64,000 bases of DNA, taken from the NCBI GenBank assembly GCA_029204225.1, contig CM055104.1, forward strand, positions 22,700,189 through 22,764,188. The letters are read 5' to 3'. A program made the translations under genes and the position numbers. A model generated the notes under the pieces. It saw only the letters and a list, made by a program, of their open reading frames with translations. It did not search any database and was not told the origin of the DNA. Shown here one piece after another: positions 13,646 to 24,807 of this stretch (position 1 is the stretch's first letter; every line of letters starts with the position of its first letter). Source of the stretch: Diphasiastrum complanatum (Eukaryota; Streptophyta; Lycopodiopsida; Lycopodiales; Lycopodiaceae).

Positions 13646-14390
13646 GTGTTCTAGAGAGAAGTCCTCAACAACTAAAGTCCAATCATGGTTAAAGAACTCA
13701 AGTAGTTCGCAAATATGTTAGAAACAATTATTTTCATTATTAATACAAATACTGATCAATAGCTCAGTTCCTCAAGCAGGTACTAGCATTTCACAAACAT
13801 AAATACTTCTCTTTTCAGCAACTGTGAAAAATTGCACCAAGGGATATTTCTCTCGAATGTCGAACACAAAGTATTCGCACAACCGGGTAAGTTAGTTTAA
13901 AGACAATTTTTTAGATCAACTTCACGAAAACACAACAAACAACTGTAATGAAATATCGTACTGTCTAACCAAAGAATGATTTAAGTAATGCATATGAGAT
14001 TGCTAGTAGATTCGAAATCACTCACACTCAACAGTACGGAGAACAGAAATCAGAAAGGATAACCTTTGTTGCAAAGCGTGTCTGTATTTATAGCCTACAG
14101 AACAAACAAACACACCATTTGAAATTTTTGGTGCATGGCTCCATTTACAAATTCTAGTTAATGATTAAGTTACAAGCAAATTGTACAATTGATGGTTCAG
14201 TGTGACGATACGAATCTTGTCGCTTCGTATTCCAGGCGTCGTTTCATTTCAGGAGGTCTTGTCCTAAGTTATAGACAAGCCCTTTAGCAATTATATCCAA
14301 AAAATGATGTAGGCCTCTTCATAATGTATATTTGTCCAACGCATATCCTCATTTTCAAGTATATATTGCCATTTTGAAGTAAATATACAA
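13646..14390 (-). other. Possible 5' LTR/leader of the minus-strand gypsy fragment
   Basis: It lies immediately upstream, in minus-strand sense, of the gypsy gag-protease fragment. A clean TATAAATA box reads on the minus strand at 14092-14085 and there is no coding. This is where the LTR promoter of that element should be. LTR ends and primer site were not identified. Confidence 0.35.
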
Positions 14391-14394
14391 ATAT

Positions 14395-14862
14395 GTGGTA
14401 TCACAAACAAATAGATTACTTTATTTTTCTTTTCTTTTCTACTTTTGTTATGAGAATCGTTTTCAGCTTGTTGATCTTCTTGATAGATTTGGTCATATGA
14501 TTACAACCCCTCATATAGATATAGACAATTTTAGTTTTGTTCATTTCTCAGATCTTGTACATTCCCAACCATCTTCCAAACCAAAGCACAATAGGAAATA
14601 CTCGAAATTACATGACAGCTTCAAAAAAATTACTCATTGTAGTATTCACAATAGGAAATGTCGTCTTCTTATAAAAGACATGGCATTTATTTTTTTCATC
14701 TCTGTTGAAGTACCAGAAGATGAGCCCGATGGTTCATCTTCATTAGGTTTACCTACCATCCCTTCATATGTTCCAATGGATGTAGATGAAGATGACGTTG
14801 ATATAGGTGTTGAAGCTGAAGCTAAAATGGCATCTGAATATGAGCAAACCACTTGTCGCTGA
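14395..14862 (+). CDS. Unidentified coding-like block, acidic C-terminus
   Basis: Open for 155 codons. The first two thirds look low quality. The last part, from a polypyrimidine stretch ending GTTGAAG at about 14710, is a plausible exon with an acidic segment (PMDVDEDDVDIGVEAEAK). It lies seven bases upstream of the next open block on the same strand, so both may be pieces of one spliced or broken gene. I do not recognise any domain. Confidence 0.3.
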   Translation: MVSQTNRLLYFSFLFYFCYENRFQLVDLLDRFGHMITTPHIDIDNFSFVHFSDLVHSQPSSKPKHNRKYSKLHDSFKKITHCSIHNRKCRLLIKDMAFIFFISVEVPEDEPDGSSSLGLPTIPSYVPMDVDEDDVDIGVEAEAKMASEYEQTTCR

Positions 14863-14868
14863 ATAATT

Positions 14869-15853
14869 TTGTCCGATTGTAAATCTTCAGAAACTCCTTT
14901 TAGGGAGAAAAATTTACTATATCTTGTTGTATATATTATAAATAATGACCATTATATATCGTTCAATGATACTGAAGATGTTTTTGATTTGAGAGAAGAT
15001 GAAATCTTCTCAATTTTTTCAAAAAAATTGTTAGAATTTTCTGATATTATTGATTATGGGTATGATGATCTTGAGCCCAAGATTGACATTGTGATGGATG
15101 GCAACTGGAAATCTGGCAAGGAGGCATTGGATGCCATGATGGAAAAATACAAAACTTATTCTGAAACCTTGCCGAGTGAAGAAGAATTTTTGGAGTTTCA
15201 AAAAAGGTATCCACCAAGGATTCATCATAAATTGGTGAGAACTGAAGAGTCTAGTGGTGGCCATGACATTACAATAGAAAATATGGTCGGTTTTGATGAT
15301 GGTGATCTTGAAAGTTATCGTTCTATGACCTTATACCTTAATTATTGTTCTATTTTTTGTGATTGTGATTTTCACCTTTCAATCTAAATATATCTCTTAT
15401 TGCGCTTCTTTACAGAATACCATCGAAATAAATTCCTTTTCTATAAGACGTGGAGGTCTTCACGAGGGATTGGCAGCTATTGGGCACAAGGAGACATCCT
15501 TTGCCCATTATTTGAAGAATTTTCTAAACGATGAAATTTGTATATATCATACGAGTCATAGTCCATTCGCCGCAAACATTATAACGACAATTAGATCATT
15601 GTCTATTTGCTTAGGAGGCCACAATTATGCCAAAGGAACATTCAAATTTGTTTTTGTTAAGAGGGATCTAGCTATTCAAAAATTTGGTTATATCTCTAAT
15701 GATACCACGAAAAGATCATTTTCAATGGCCTTTTATTCGGGATATATAGACATGAGCAAAAAGAAAAATATACAGTTTTTAGATCCACATGAAAAGAGAT
15801 TGTTCCTTCATGACAATACCATGCATCTCAAACTTGGAGATGATGAAAATTAA
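14869..15853 (+). CDS. Unidentified two-part gene, orphan protein
   Basis: Two open blocks: 14869-15387 (172 codons, acidic, with GNWKSGKEALDAMMEKYKTY and FLEFQKRYPPRIHHKL) and 15413-15853. The second opens directly after a good acceptor (CTTTACAG at 15405-15412) and has a well-formed globular composition (RRGGLHEGLAAIGHKET, FVFVKRDLAIQKFGYIS, FSMAFYSGYIDMSKKKN). An intron of roughly 100 bases probably joins them; the donor could not be fixed. No family is recognised. The quality of the second block, with no internal stop in 147 codons of AT-rich DNA, suggests it is or recently was coding. Its neighbour on the other side is a convergent minus-strand block, also unassigned. Confidence 0.45.
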
Positions 15854-15864
15854 AATTAAAATAG

Positions 15865-15866
<2 letters not shown>

Positions 15867-15898
<32 letters not shown>
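15867..15898. repeat. (TA)n microsatellite, about 16 units
   Basis: Uninterrupted TA dinucleotides just after the stop of the plus-strand orphan block, between two convergent coding-like blocks. Confidence 0.95.
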
Positions 15899-15900
<2 letters not shown>

Positions 15901-16385
15901 GCTTTATGAAAGATCATAACATTTTTGGCGAGTTCTTAGCTTGATATTTAAATTGTGCTCGTCTGTAAAACCACTGGAATAGTTGTACTAAATATTTATT
16001 TTTTGAATTATGTCCACCATGATTTGTAGCTCTATGAAATGTGCCTCTTGCTTGCCAATGTGACTTTTCCATGCCTTGTGATGACCAGATACTTAAGCTC
16101 CCATATTCTTTTGCAAAATAAGTTGCATGATGAAGAAAGATGTGCTACAAACAATAGTTGAAAAAAGTAACATCAGTATATAAATATAATCATCAATGAT
16201 ATAAGTATCATATAATGAAATAGAACAGTACCATGTAATGTGTAATGTGATCTTCTCCCCAACAATCTCATACAGATTTTACAAATGTGGAGCATTGATT
16301 TTGTAGAGTACTCATATCTTCTGATGATAGGTTCTTCTTCCTAATAACACCTATGAGTTTGTCAAAGTTTCTCCACACTTGTGCC

Positions 16386-16722
16386 TTATTCTTCGATTAC
16401 TCGTGTGGCTAAAATCATTTCTTTCCAAATTCCATATCTGACATTAGATTCTTTGCATGTGTGATTGGATAAAAATCTTCTTGCTTTAGCTTTTTTTTCC
16501 AGAAAGTCTGTCACTTTTTTCAATGGTGACATTCCCTTTATGTAGTCCTGCCTTTGAAAGAACTTCTTCCAAAATCTTAATAGTTGTTTTAGCCAAAGAC
16601 TCCGGTGTTGTATTCCATGCAAGGAGAATATGTAGATAAATAAGTTCTTCAATAATACGAACCTCAACATGAAATGTGCATATGTGAACATGCTTTAATG
16701 GAATTGGCAGCACACTTTTCAT
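16386..16722 (-). pseudogene. Unidentified block at the 3' end of the minus-strand orphan gene
   Basis: Two overlapping frames together read as one protein-like segment: 16722-16486 carries HVHICTFHVEVRIIEELIYL and a helical region ending IEKSDRLSGKKS; the other frame (to 16386) continues with KAKARRFLSNHTCKESN. A frameshift, possibly in the T/A runs near 16490-16500, separates them. Not recognised; I infer that it belongs with the blocks at 17016-18300 on the same strand. Confidence 0.35.
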
Positions 16723-17015
16723 ATTTGAATTTTCTGCTTCTCATGTTGGCCAATGTTTGGTCATCCCAAATTCCAATTGTAGCAATCCTTTATGCAATAA
16801 AGACGTGGATGCTTTGATGTTGCCCCATGAGAGAAATTGTAGCGACATTTCAATGTTTTCAAATCGCCTGCAAGGTGTCATTGAATTTGGAAACTTCCAT
16901 AATTTTCGACTATAAGTTTTTCACCCTACAAATGTCTCTTTATAATCTCTCCATAATTTGTACCTGAAATATCCATGAAAGTATTTTATGGTCCTCTTTC
17001 AAGACCTGTAGAGAA

Positions 17016-17279
17016 TCAAGTAATGCATGGCATGTTAATAAAAAAAAGACAATGTATTAAATGTTGATAATGATATTTAACAAGAAAATTGAAAATTGAA
17101 AAGTATACCTGGAATGCAGCCAACCACCATACGTGATTTTCCAATCGAACACTAAACGTTTGATCAACATCGGTATCTGAAATTTTGTTCATCAAAGTGA
17201 CACTCGCTCGTTTTGACTTGTGACCTTTGATGATTTCGGATTCATCTAATTTTATTACAATAATAATCTTTCTATTCAC
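17016..17279 (-). pseudogene. Unidentified middle block of the minus-strand orphan gene
   Basis: An 87-codon open frame. The upstream two thirds is charged (LDESEIIKGHKSKRASVTLMNK) and contains SVRLENHVWWLAAF. It then runs into a hydrophobic AT-rich tail likely to be intron: GTATACCTGGAATGC at 17104-17118 in plus sense marks a low-complexity change. No family is recognised. Confidence 0.3.
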
Positions 17280-17683
17280 TTGATGTTGGTCTAGTTTATA
17301 GGTTTGAATAATGTATTTTAGAACATTTTCAATATCAAAAAAAATATTATTGCAATCATTGTAATTGAGCTCACCATATTCTGATTTGTATAAATCAGAG
17401 TTTGAACCTTATTCAAAACAGTCTCTGCAATTTCGTTTTTCATTTTTTCGAATCGAGCATCTTCCATCATTGCCTTTGCTTACTTTCTCGGTAAAACATG
17501 ACTTAGAGATTCTCCAATAACGATCGGTTAAATAGCTCTTTGTCACCAAACATGATCTGCAACAAACATATAAAACTCAAATTATGTTTAATAAATTGAT
17601 AATGCATATGTTCAAATGCAAATCAAACTTAAATGACAAATACAAATCAAATAAACAGTTTATAAGATAACATACTTAAATGC

Positions 17684-18037
17684 TCAAATCCTTTTTTTTC
17701 TTACTCCGCTATTTTTAGATAAATCATCAATACTCTTCATCGGTACTCTTTTTCTTTTCCTTTTATTCATTGCCTTTTTTAAAACTTGTATATCGACAAC
17801 AAATTTTAAACAGTCGGATTGCAACTTCTCCATCGATTCTAACATATCTTGGTTTGAGCCCTGAAGACTGGTGACTGTAGCATTCAACTCTAATATAACA
17901 TGTTTGAGTGCATTGTTTTTAGCACTAGTGTGTTGCACATGATGATGCATTTGTTGATTTGCATGTTGCAATTGTTGATTGGAAAACTGTAATTGATGAT
18001 TAAGACAAGATATGCTATGCATTCCAATATCACACAA
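17684..18037 (-). CDS. Unidentified coiled-coil block with basic tail
   Basis: 117 open codons. A Gln/His/Asn-rich start (NHQLQFSNQQLQHANQQ) is followed by a heptad-like helical stretch (ILELNATVTSLQGSNQDMLE, then LQSDCLKFVVDIQVLKKAMN) and a basic KRKRKR cluster near the end, which could be a nuclear localisation signal. The frame continues upstream through one stop (near 18060) into DFKSVAQLLRFVCEG, suggesting a longer original protein. No family is recognised; the coiled coil and basic motif alone do not give a function. Confidence 0.4.
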   Translation of the reverse strand: MCDIGMHSISCLNHQLQFSNQQLQHANQQMHHHVQHTSAKNNALKHVILELNATVTSLQGSNQDMLESMEKLQSDCLKFVVDIQVLKKAMNKRKRKRVPMKSIDDLSKNSGVRKKRI

Positions 18038-18096
18038 CCTTTGACAATATCCAAGTAATCAACTATTTCCTTCGCACACAAATCTAAGAAGTTGAG

Positions 18097-18300
18097 CTAC
18101 GGACTTGAAATCTGGACACAAATTTTGGTAGTTTGATCTTTAGGATAAATTGATCCATCCACCTGCAAATCTATATACTTATGATTATTCATTCTCAATT
18201 CTCTAACTATTGCAGCAACATTCTCTACAACTTTCTCATTTTTCTTAATAAATGGAGTGCATTCCATAGGAAGTGCAACATGGAAATGGAACATAGCCAT
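18097..18300 (-). CDS. Unidentified N-terminal block of the minus-strand orphan gene
   Basis: A 67-codon open frame starting MAMFHFHVALPMECTPF, with a regular helical/charged composition (IKKNEKVVENVAAIVRELRM). It stops about 60 bases before the coiled-coil block, which lies in another frame; an intron or a one-base shift near 18110 would join them. It may be the first exon of the orphan minus-strand gene that runs down to about 16386. Confidence 0.35.
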   Translation of the reverse strand: MAMFHFHVALPMECTPFIKKNEKVVENVAAIVRELRMNNHKYIDLQVDGSIYPKDQTTKICVQISSP

Positions 18301-19310
18301 TGTTAAAAGCTACAATATGTAAAAGCTTCAAACTACAATATGTCAAATTGAATAGACCTAGCGTACATTACTTTTGTAATGTCTCTGTCATGCTGAAAAT
18401 TGTCTTGCCTCATATTTCACTGTAAGCATACAAAGATTTGAAAAGTGCTCATTGTACTCTCGCTTTAGTTTTTGCAATGAGCACCCCAAGCTTAAAACTC
18501 TAGCCCCGAATTTTGAAACGAGCATGCAGAGAAGTTATTAGATTTCATGCTTAACTAACTAATGTCGGAAGTTAAACATAGCAGTTAAACGTCAGGCATG
18601 GCCGGAAACTCATAAAACGACATCCAAAGTGAACGATTCACATTCTCTGTCTACGTAGCTTCTCTCTAATGTCAAATTTCTTAAAGGGTCCATTTTGAGT
18701 CCATGTTTTCCCTAATGTAACAAAAAATGAATCCTTTTGATTTTTTTTTATGGGCCTTTTTTTTTTTTTGATGTAATACAATGGGAGGAGGGGAACTCTT
18801 ATTATTTGCCCTGAGTGGCAGCTCGATCAGGGCATTGTACTTTTGCTCCTAGTTCTTCTTGAAATCATCTGGACAAATTCTTGATGAAGGAGAGCCCGCA
18901 GATATCTAGTCTCTAGAATTGGTCCAAACATAGGATGCATGCCTTGCAGCCAGTCGGTGAGACACCACCTCTTCATCTGTAGAACAAATTGTGTGGCATC
19001 AAGGATCACGCGATAAAATGTGTGACTATAGGCAGAGTTTAAATTTCTTGTTGGGATCAAAACAAAACTCACTGAAGTAGTTATCCTATGTAGCAAAGAC
19101 CTTTGAGACCAGTCCGAGGATGCAATAATTCTCAGTTGCTTCTGCTACCACCCGATTGAGGCTATCTTAATATTTGTGATAAAAATTGTATAGATTTTGC
19201 TAGAAATCAACCACCCCTTTTTTGACGAAATGTGTGAAAAGTTGTAGTGTGTCACATTTGATACATCAGCCCATGTCGTACATCTCTTTACTAAGTGATA
19301 TGTAGGATCA
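18301..19310. other. No recognised gene; possible promoter of the minus orphan gene and a short ORF
   Basis: Contains T-rich runs (18739-18770) and one 89-codon minus-strand ORF (19096-18827) with protein-like composition (QMKRWCLTDWLQGMHPMFG) that I do not recognise. It ends at the target duplication of element A, so part of it may be an older repeat that A inserted into. Confidence 0.4.
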
Positions 19311-19315
19311 ACCCG

Positions 19316-20048
19316 TGTTAAATTTCACACGTGTGGACTGTCCACTACATGTACTTGTGATCTCCTAAGGTGTGTAGATGCACCAATATCAAGACTAGAT
19401 TGAGAAGATCAATCTTGAATCCTATGGCAAAAACACACTACTACATGCATTCAATCACTTCCAACTCTCACTCACACGTGTGGGAAGTATTCAAAAAATA
19501 ATCTAAGTAAAAACAAGCTGCTCTCCTTGGGTAGAGAGAGAAAATGCATTAAGAGCTCTCGGGTAGAGAGAGAAAGCTAGAAATCCAATAACTCACAAAA
19601 TCCATGAAATCACCAAATCAATTGACTTCAAAATGAGGAGTACAATGATACTAGTAGGTCCACGAGCTACCACTATGCTTAACTATGATTGGACCACATT
19701 TTGTCACCTCTTGATCCTATTGGATCATTGATCTATGCACCTCTTAATTCTATTGGACTATATTCAAGCACACCTCAATTTCCTATTGGACCTCACAAGG
19801 TTCCACCTCTAAGTCCTATTGTACCTCTTGGAATTCATCAAACAAAAACTTTACACTTGTCTACACTCTAATTAGCAAGTGTTTAGCCTCTTACTCTATT
19901 TTGGCTCAATAGTGGCATTACAAGTGGAAATGCATAATTTGCCATCTATGCCAAATTTATGCCTATCAACATCCTACACCTAGATGCTTGATGTAAAAAA
20001 TATAAGACCCCTATATCTAACATAGATAATCTTTTTCAATTCTTCACA
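19316..20048 (-). repeat. 3' LTR of element A
   Basis: 733 bases, nearly identical to 24808-25544. Two CACACGTGTG palindromes (19326-19335 and 19473-19482). The 60-codon ORF inside it recurs in the other LTR and is not a gene. Confidence 0.95.
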
Positions 20049-20060
20049 CTCCTCCTAAAA
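20049..20060 (-). other. Polypurine tract of element A
   Basis: Minus-strand TTTTAGGAGGAG directly abuts the 3' LTR; it is the usual plus-strand DNA primer of LTR elements. Confidence 0.85.
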
Positions 20061-20066
20061 AATTAT

Positions 20067-21986
20067 CTATGAAGATTTGAGCATTGATCTTGATATAACT
20101 CCAAGATTAGATCTATGCTTGATGAAAGCACTTTTGCTCAAAGGCTTGGTGAGTAGATCGGCAATACAAGAGGACGAGTTGACATGCTCCAAATAGATTT
20201 CTCCTCCAATAAGCTTTTCTCTCACAAAATGGTGTGCCACTTCTATGTGCTTGCTTCTTGCATGAAATATGGGATTATTGGCAAGAGCTTGGGCCGAGAT
20301 GTTATCACACTTGATCATTGGTAGATCATCCTCCTTGATGCACTTAAGTTCCATTAATAACCTCTTGATCCAAAGCACTTCTTTGGTAGTTGTAGTGAGT
20401 GCTTTGTACTCGGCCTCACATGAAGAGAGAGATATAGTATCTTGCTTTTTGGAAAGCCAAGATATTAGATTGCCTCCAAGAAAGATAGTGTATGCACTAA
20501 TAGACTTTCGATCCATCTTGTCACTTGCAAAGTCCGAATCCGAGTAGCCAATAATGGATAGATCTTCACTTTTATAGAGTAGACCATAATCACAAGATGA
20601 AGATACATATCTTAGAATCCTCTTGGCCATCTTCCAATGATGGATCTTAGGTTCTTGCATAAATTGACTCAATTTGTGCACACAAAAACTAAGATCGGGC
20701 CTAGTAATGGTAAGCCAAATCAAGGAGCCTACAAGACTCCTAGAAAGTGTGATGTCCTCAAAGGATCTTTCATCACCTTTATTAGGATCTTTTACAATTT
20801 GCTCCATTGGAGTATCTATGCTCTTAGAATTTTCCATATGGAATTTTTTCAACATAGAGTGAGCATATCTAGATTGGCATATAAAGACATGATTTTCATA
20901 AAAATCAATTTCTAGGCCTAGGATGTAATGTATCTCTCCTAGATCTTGCATTTTAAACTCACATCCAAGTGCTAGCTTGGTTTCATCAACTAGCTTGATA
21001 CAAATTCCACAAAGAATAATGTCATCAACATAAATTAGAAGAATGACAATACTGCTATCAACAAACTTTAGATACATGGAAGGATCATAGTCACTAAGAG
21101 TAAATCCTAGTGAGATAAGAAAAGAGTTAAGTCTTGAATACCATGATCTTGGTGCTTGCTTGAGTCCATAAAGACTTTTGAAGAGCAAGCACACTTTGGA
21201 CTCATCCTTGATGAATCCTTGAGGTTGTTCCATATAGATCTCCTCCTCAAGATAACCATTTAGAAAGGCATTGGATACATCTGATTGGAACACCTTCCAC
21301 TTGAAAAAACAAGCAAGAGAAATAAGAATTCTTATTGTCACCATCTTTGCAACGGGTGCAAAGGTCTCCTCATAATCAAGACCATGGATTTGAGCAAATC
21401 CTTTGGCACATAATCTTGCTTTATGCTTGTTGATGGTGCCATCATGATTGAACTTGATCCAAAATACCCACTTGCAACCAATCACATGCTTGTTGGAAGG
21501 AGGATCCACAAGCTCCCAAGTATTGTTGGTGATCAATGCATCATACTCTTGCTTCATGGCGTCATACCACTCCTTGGTATTGAGTGCCTCTTGTACATTC
21601 TTTGGCTCTTCATGAGAGACATAAAAAACATAATTAGTGGAATCAAGATCCACTTGTTTGCCTTTGTCAACATATGAGAGCCTCTTAGGCTCGAATCTAT
21701 CTCTCATGGATCTTCTTGGTGAAAAAATCCAAGGAGAGTCTTCTTCAAATCTCGACCCCATCACATCATGATTGTCTTCAAAATCAATAATTGATGGTGC
21801 ATCCATAGATTTCTTGATCTCGGCCTCTTCAAATGATGAGTGTTGATCTTCATGAAAGACAAGATCTCTACTTTCAATAACTTGAGAAGTAGAGAGTATA
21901 AAGACTCTATAGGCCTTCTTGGTGGATGAGTATCCAACCATGATCCCTTTGCATGCACTAGGATCTTCCTTCTTCCTTGTTTCCAA
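20067..21986 (-). CDS. Element A: integrase C-terminus, reverse transcriptase and RNase H
   Basis: A 639-codon frame covering the integrase tail (GIMVGYSSTKKAYRVF), the copia reverse transcriptase from EWYDAMKQEYDALITNNTWE through GCKWVFWIKFN, FQSDVSNAFLNGYLEEEIYM, SLYGLKQAPRSWY and the catalytic LLIYVDDIIL (codons near 21038-21021), then RNase H with YSDSDFASDKMDRKSIS, LSSCEAEYKAL and a C-terminal ADLLTKPL. Catalytic Asp residues of RT (SDVSNAFLNG; YVDD) and the Asp/Glu of RNase H are present, so this domain block is intact. It is the only RT in the window. It is out of frame with the upstream integrase ORF, so it would not be made as one polyprotein from this copy. Confidence 0.95.
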   Translation of the reverse strand: METRKKEDPSACKGIMVGYSSTKKAYRVFILSTSQVIESRDLVFHEDQHSSFEEAEIKKSMDAPSIIDFEDNHDVMGSRFEEDSPWIFSPRRSMRDRFEPKRLSYVDKGKQVDLDSTNYVFYVSHEEPKNVQEALNTKEWYDAMKQEYDALITNNTWELVDPPSNKHVIGCKWVFWIKFNHDGTINKHKARLCAKGFAQIHGLDYEETFAPVAKMVTIRILISLACFFKWKVFQSDVSNAFLNGYLEEEIYMEQPQGFIKDESKVCLLFKSLYGLKQAPRSWYSRLNSFLISLGFTLSDYDPSMYLKFVDSSIVILLIYVDDIILCGICIKLVDETKLALGCEFKMQDLGEIHYILGLEIDFYENHVFICQSRYAHSMLKKFHMENSKSIDTPMEQIVKDPNKGDERSFEDITLSRSLVGSLIWLTITRPDLSFCVHKLSQFMQEPKIHHWKMAKRILRYVSSSCDYGLLYKSEDLSIIGYSDSDFASDKMDRKSISAYTIFLGGNLISWLSKKQDTISLSSCEAEYKALTTTTKEVLWIKRLLMELKCIKEDDLPMIKCDNISAQALANNPIFHARSKHIEVAHHFVREKLIGGEIYLEHVNSSSCIADLLTKPLSKSAFIKHRSNLGVISRSMLKSS

Positions 21987-23146
21987 GGGAATATGGACAA
22001 AGCATAAGCATCCAAAAACTCTAAGGTGATCAACCTTAGGCTCAAAAATAAGATTTCATATGGTGACTTTCCTCCAAGAGCTATATGTGGGAGCCTATTG
22101 CAAAGATAATTTTCACAATTAATGGCTTCTCCCCAAAAATCTTTGGGCAAAGATGCCTCAATTCTCATAGATTTTGCACATTCACATAGAGATCTATTCT
22201 TTCTCTCGGCCACTCCATTTTGAGATGGAGAGTAGGCACAAGAAAACTCTCTTTTAATGCCTTCAAGCTCACAAAAATCTTGAAATTTATTGGAGATATA
22301 TTCACCACCTCCATCACTTCTAAGAGCTTTAATCTTGAATGAGAATTGCTTCTCTACATAAGCTTTGAAAATAAGGAAATGATCAAAGACCATAGATTTT
22401 GAAGCAAGAAGATATATCCAAGTGAATCTTGTGTAATCATCAATGAAAGTAACAAAACAAGTGGCTCCTCCCTTGCTTGTAGTTGATGAGAAATGCACAT
22501 CCGAGTGGATTAACTCCAAAGGATGCTTGCTTTTGATAGAAGATCTTGTAAATGGCTTTTTGTGAGATTTAGCAATAGCACAAGCCTCACAAGGCTTGAT
22601 CTTCTTGGAGAATGACTTTGGCAAGCCAATAGCTTTGGATTCTTTGATCATAGAGAGCATGGATTTGTAGTTGGGATGTCCCAACCTCCTATGCCATAAT
22701 TCCTCCATAGAGAGCTTGTTCATAAGAGCAACATTACAAGCATTCACATACTCATTTGGATCTAGTTTATAGATGCCACCAAATCTAGATCCTAATGCAA
22801 GTATCTCATCATTCTTCTTGATAGTGCAAGTATCAACATTGAATTTTACATCAAGGCCATTATCAAGCAATTGGCCAACACTAATAAGATTCTTGGTAAG
22901 CTTAGGTACATAAAGAACTCTAGAGAGAGAAAGAACTTTAGAGGATGCAAGCTTCAAGGGAATGTTCCCTATGCCTTCAATAGGACATTCAAAATCATTT
23001 GCAGTGTATATTGATTTCTTCACTCCATCATAAGGTGCAATAGAGGAGAAAGAGTCCTTGGAGCTACACATATGTGAAGAGGCTCCACTATCAATATACC
23101 ATAGGCCGTCCTTCTTGAAAGGAGTAGATGAGAAACTAGAGACCAT
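21987..23146 (-). pseudogene. Element A: protease and integrase, frameshifted
   Basis: The frame starts in the linker before the aspartic protease (WYIDSGASSHM) and continues through the pre-integrase zinc domain (ELWHRRLGHPN; CEACAIAKSHKKPF) and integrase core with the three acidic residues in ELIHSDV, LRSDGGGEYI and QNGVAERKNR. After KSPYEILF (about 22055) the frame departs from the family sequence. The correct continuation lies in the frame of the RT ORF, so a small indel has split pol here. Comparison with the same junction in element B supports this. Confidence 0.9.
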
Positions 23147-24051
23147 AAGAGATCCCTCTCCATCACTTGCAATAGTGTCTTCCTTCTCATTGGTAATATT
23201 GGCTTGCTTGAGTTGATTCTTCTTTTTGAAGCAATTGGTGGCATAATGACCTTTCTTGCCACAATAAAAGCACTTGATCTTCTTCTTCTTCTTGAGCTTG
23301 GATGATGAAGCATTAGAGGAATCATCTTCCTCCTCATCTTTGTCTCTGGATTTGACTTTGTCCTTGCTTGAGGATTGTTGATGTTGGTTCTTGCTCCTCT
23401 CTTTGTGCTTATCCTTGGCAAAGAGAGCTTTGCCATCATTATGAGTGAGAGAAAGTTGTCCATCCTCAAGAGCTTGTACTCTTGTCTTGATTCTTCTGAA
23501 ATTAGCACACTTTGGAGAGCCTCCAAACTTGGTAGCTCCTCCTTAATGGCATAGGATTGGACAAGGATATCAAATTCACTTCTCAAGCCATTGAGAATGA
23601 CTTGAACTAGCTCATTTTGATTGATGGAATCACCAATGCAAGCAAGCTCTCTATGAATATCTTTTACTCTCGAAACATAACTAGATGCACTCTCATCACT
23701 CTTTTGGCTACTTTAAAAGATTTGATTCCTAAGAGTGAGAAGCCTAGAGGTATTCTTAGCCTCATAGATAGTCTTGAGACAATCCCAAGCTTCTTTGGCT
23801 GTTGTACAAGTACCTATCTCCCTCAATATCTCATTAGAGACATTCATCTTAATGTAGTAGAGAGCCATCCTAGCTCTCTTTTTGTATTTTTGAACCTCTT
23901 GAAGAACTTGTGGTTCTTCTTCAAGGCCAAGAACTATGTCCATCACGTCTTGAAGGATCAAGATGAACTCCATCCTCATTTTCCAAATTGAATAATTTGA
24001 AGTGGTCAATCTTTCACTTGGTTCCAACAAGGATGAACCCACTGAAGACAT
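23147..24051 (-). pseudogene. Element A: gag with nonsense codon and frameshift
   Basis: Starts at the ATG 24051-24049 with the copia gag (UBN2-type) pattern: LLEPSERLTTSNYSIWKMRM, DVMDIVLGLEEEP, AKEAWDCLKTIYEAKNTSRL. A TAA at 23715-23713 interrupts it where element B reads a sense codon. It resumes to ELVQVILNGL and LISEESRQEYKLLRMD, then shifts frame near 23450. The zinc knuckle CFYCGKKGHYATNC (about 23273-23231) is intact in yet another frame. Capsid-like and RNA-binding parts are recognisable, but the gene is dead. Confidence 0.9.
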
Positions 24052-24794
24052 TTGACGTGAAGAAAACTCAAATGATGAACAATATATGTTGTTACACACT
24101 TTCAATAGGATCCAATAATTGAGTACTATCTCCTCCTATGAAAGATCTTACAACAATTTGTGAATTGATTCTCACTAGCTACTCAAATCTCTCTAAAACA
24201 AGATCTATTTCACATCAAATGATGGAGTATAGGCAAGTTAGGATCTAACACTCTTAGCACGTGTGAAATACACTAAGAAACCAAATTTGACTCAAATACA
24301 ATGATATTGCATGAAACAAAATGGCTAAGATCTCAAAACAGTGCCTAGATCACATATAGATGAGATTGGCAAGCATACAACTGTGATTTTGGATCAACCA
24401 AGCAACCTCTTGACCAAACCAAATGTGTCCACCCAGGTCTAGGTGCCCTACCTAACCCTCTTCAAAAGCTTATAACTTTTGATTGGCTCAACCAAATGGA
24501 ATGAAACTGACTGCAACAGAAACTAGACAAAAATAGCTTCAAAACAAGCTATCAAGCAAGATAAATGGATCAAACATGAGAGAGAACTTTCAAACTGAAA
24601 TTGGATGTTCCTCACACGTGTCTGAGCACCTGATTCCGTACAGTACCAGGTCAGACCCAATCAATGTCCTTTTGATCTCTTTTGATCCAAGATTGAACAA
24701 GATAGCTAGGAAAATGGGCCTTGACAACTTCTAGCTCAAGATTGATGAAATGTTTTTCACTTAGATGGATCAAAATGCATGGTAACCTTAGGTA

Positions 24795-24807
24795 GGCTCT
24801 GATACCA
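24795..24807 (-). other. Primer binding site of element A
   Basis: Minus-strand TGGTATCAGAGCC abuts the 5' LTR and matches the 3' end complement of plant initiator tRNA-Met, the standard copia primer. The leader between here and gag contains two further CACGTG words (near 24258 and 24615). Confidence 0.92.

Noticed and set aside
19689-19871. 60-codon ORF found twice (also 25185-25367)
   Set aside because: It lies in both LTRs of element A and reads a Pro/Leu repeat out of non-coding LTR DNA.
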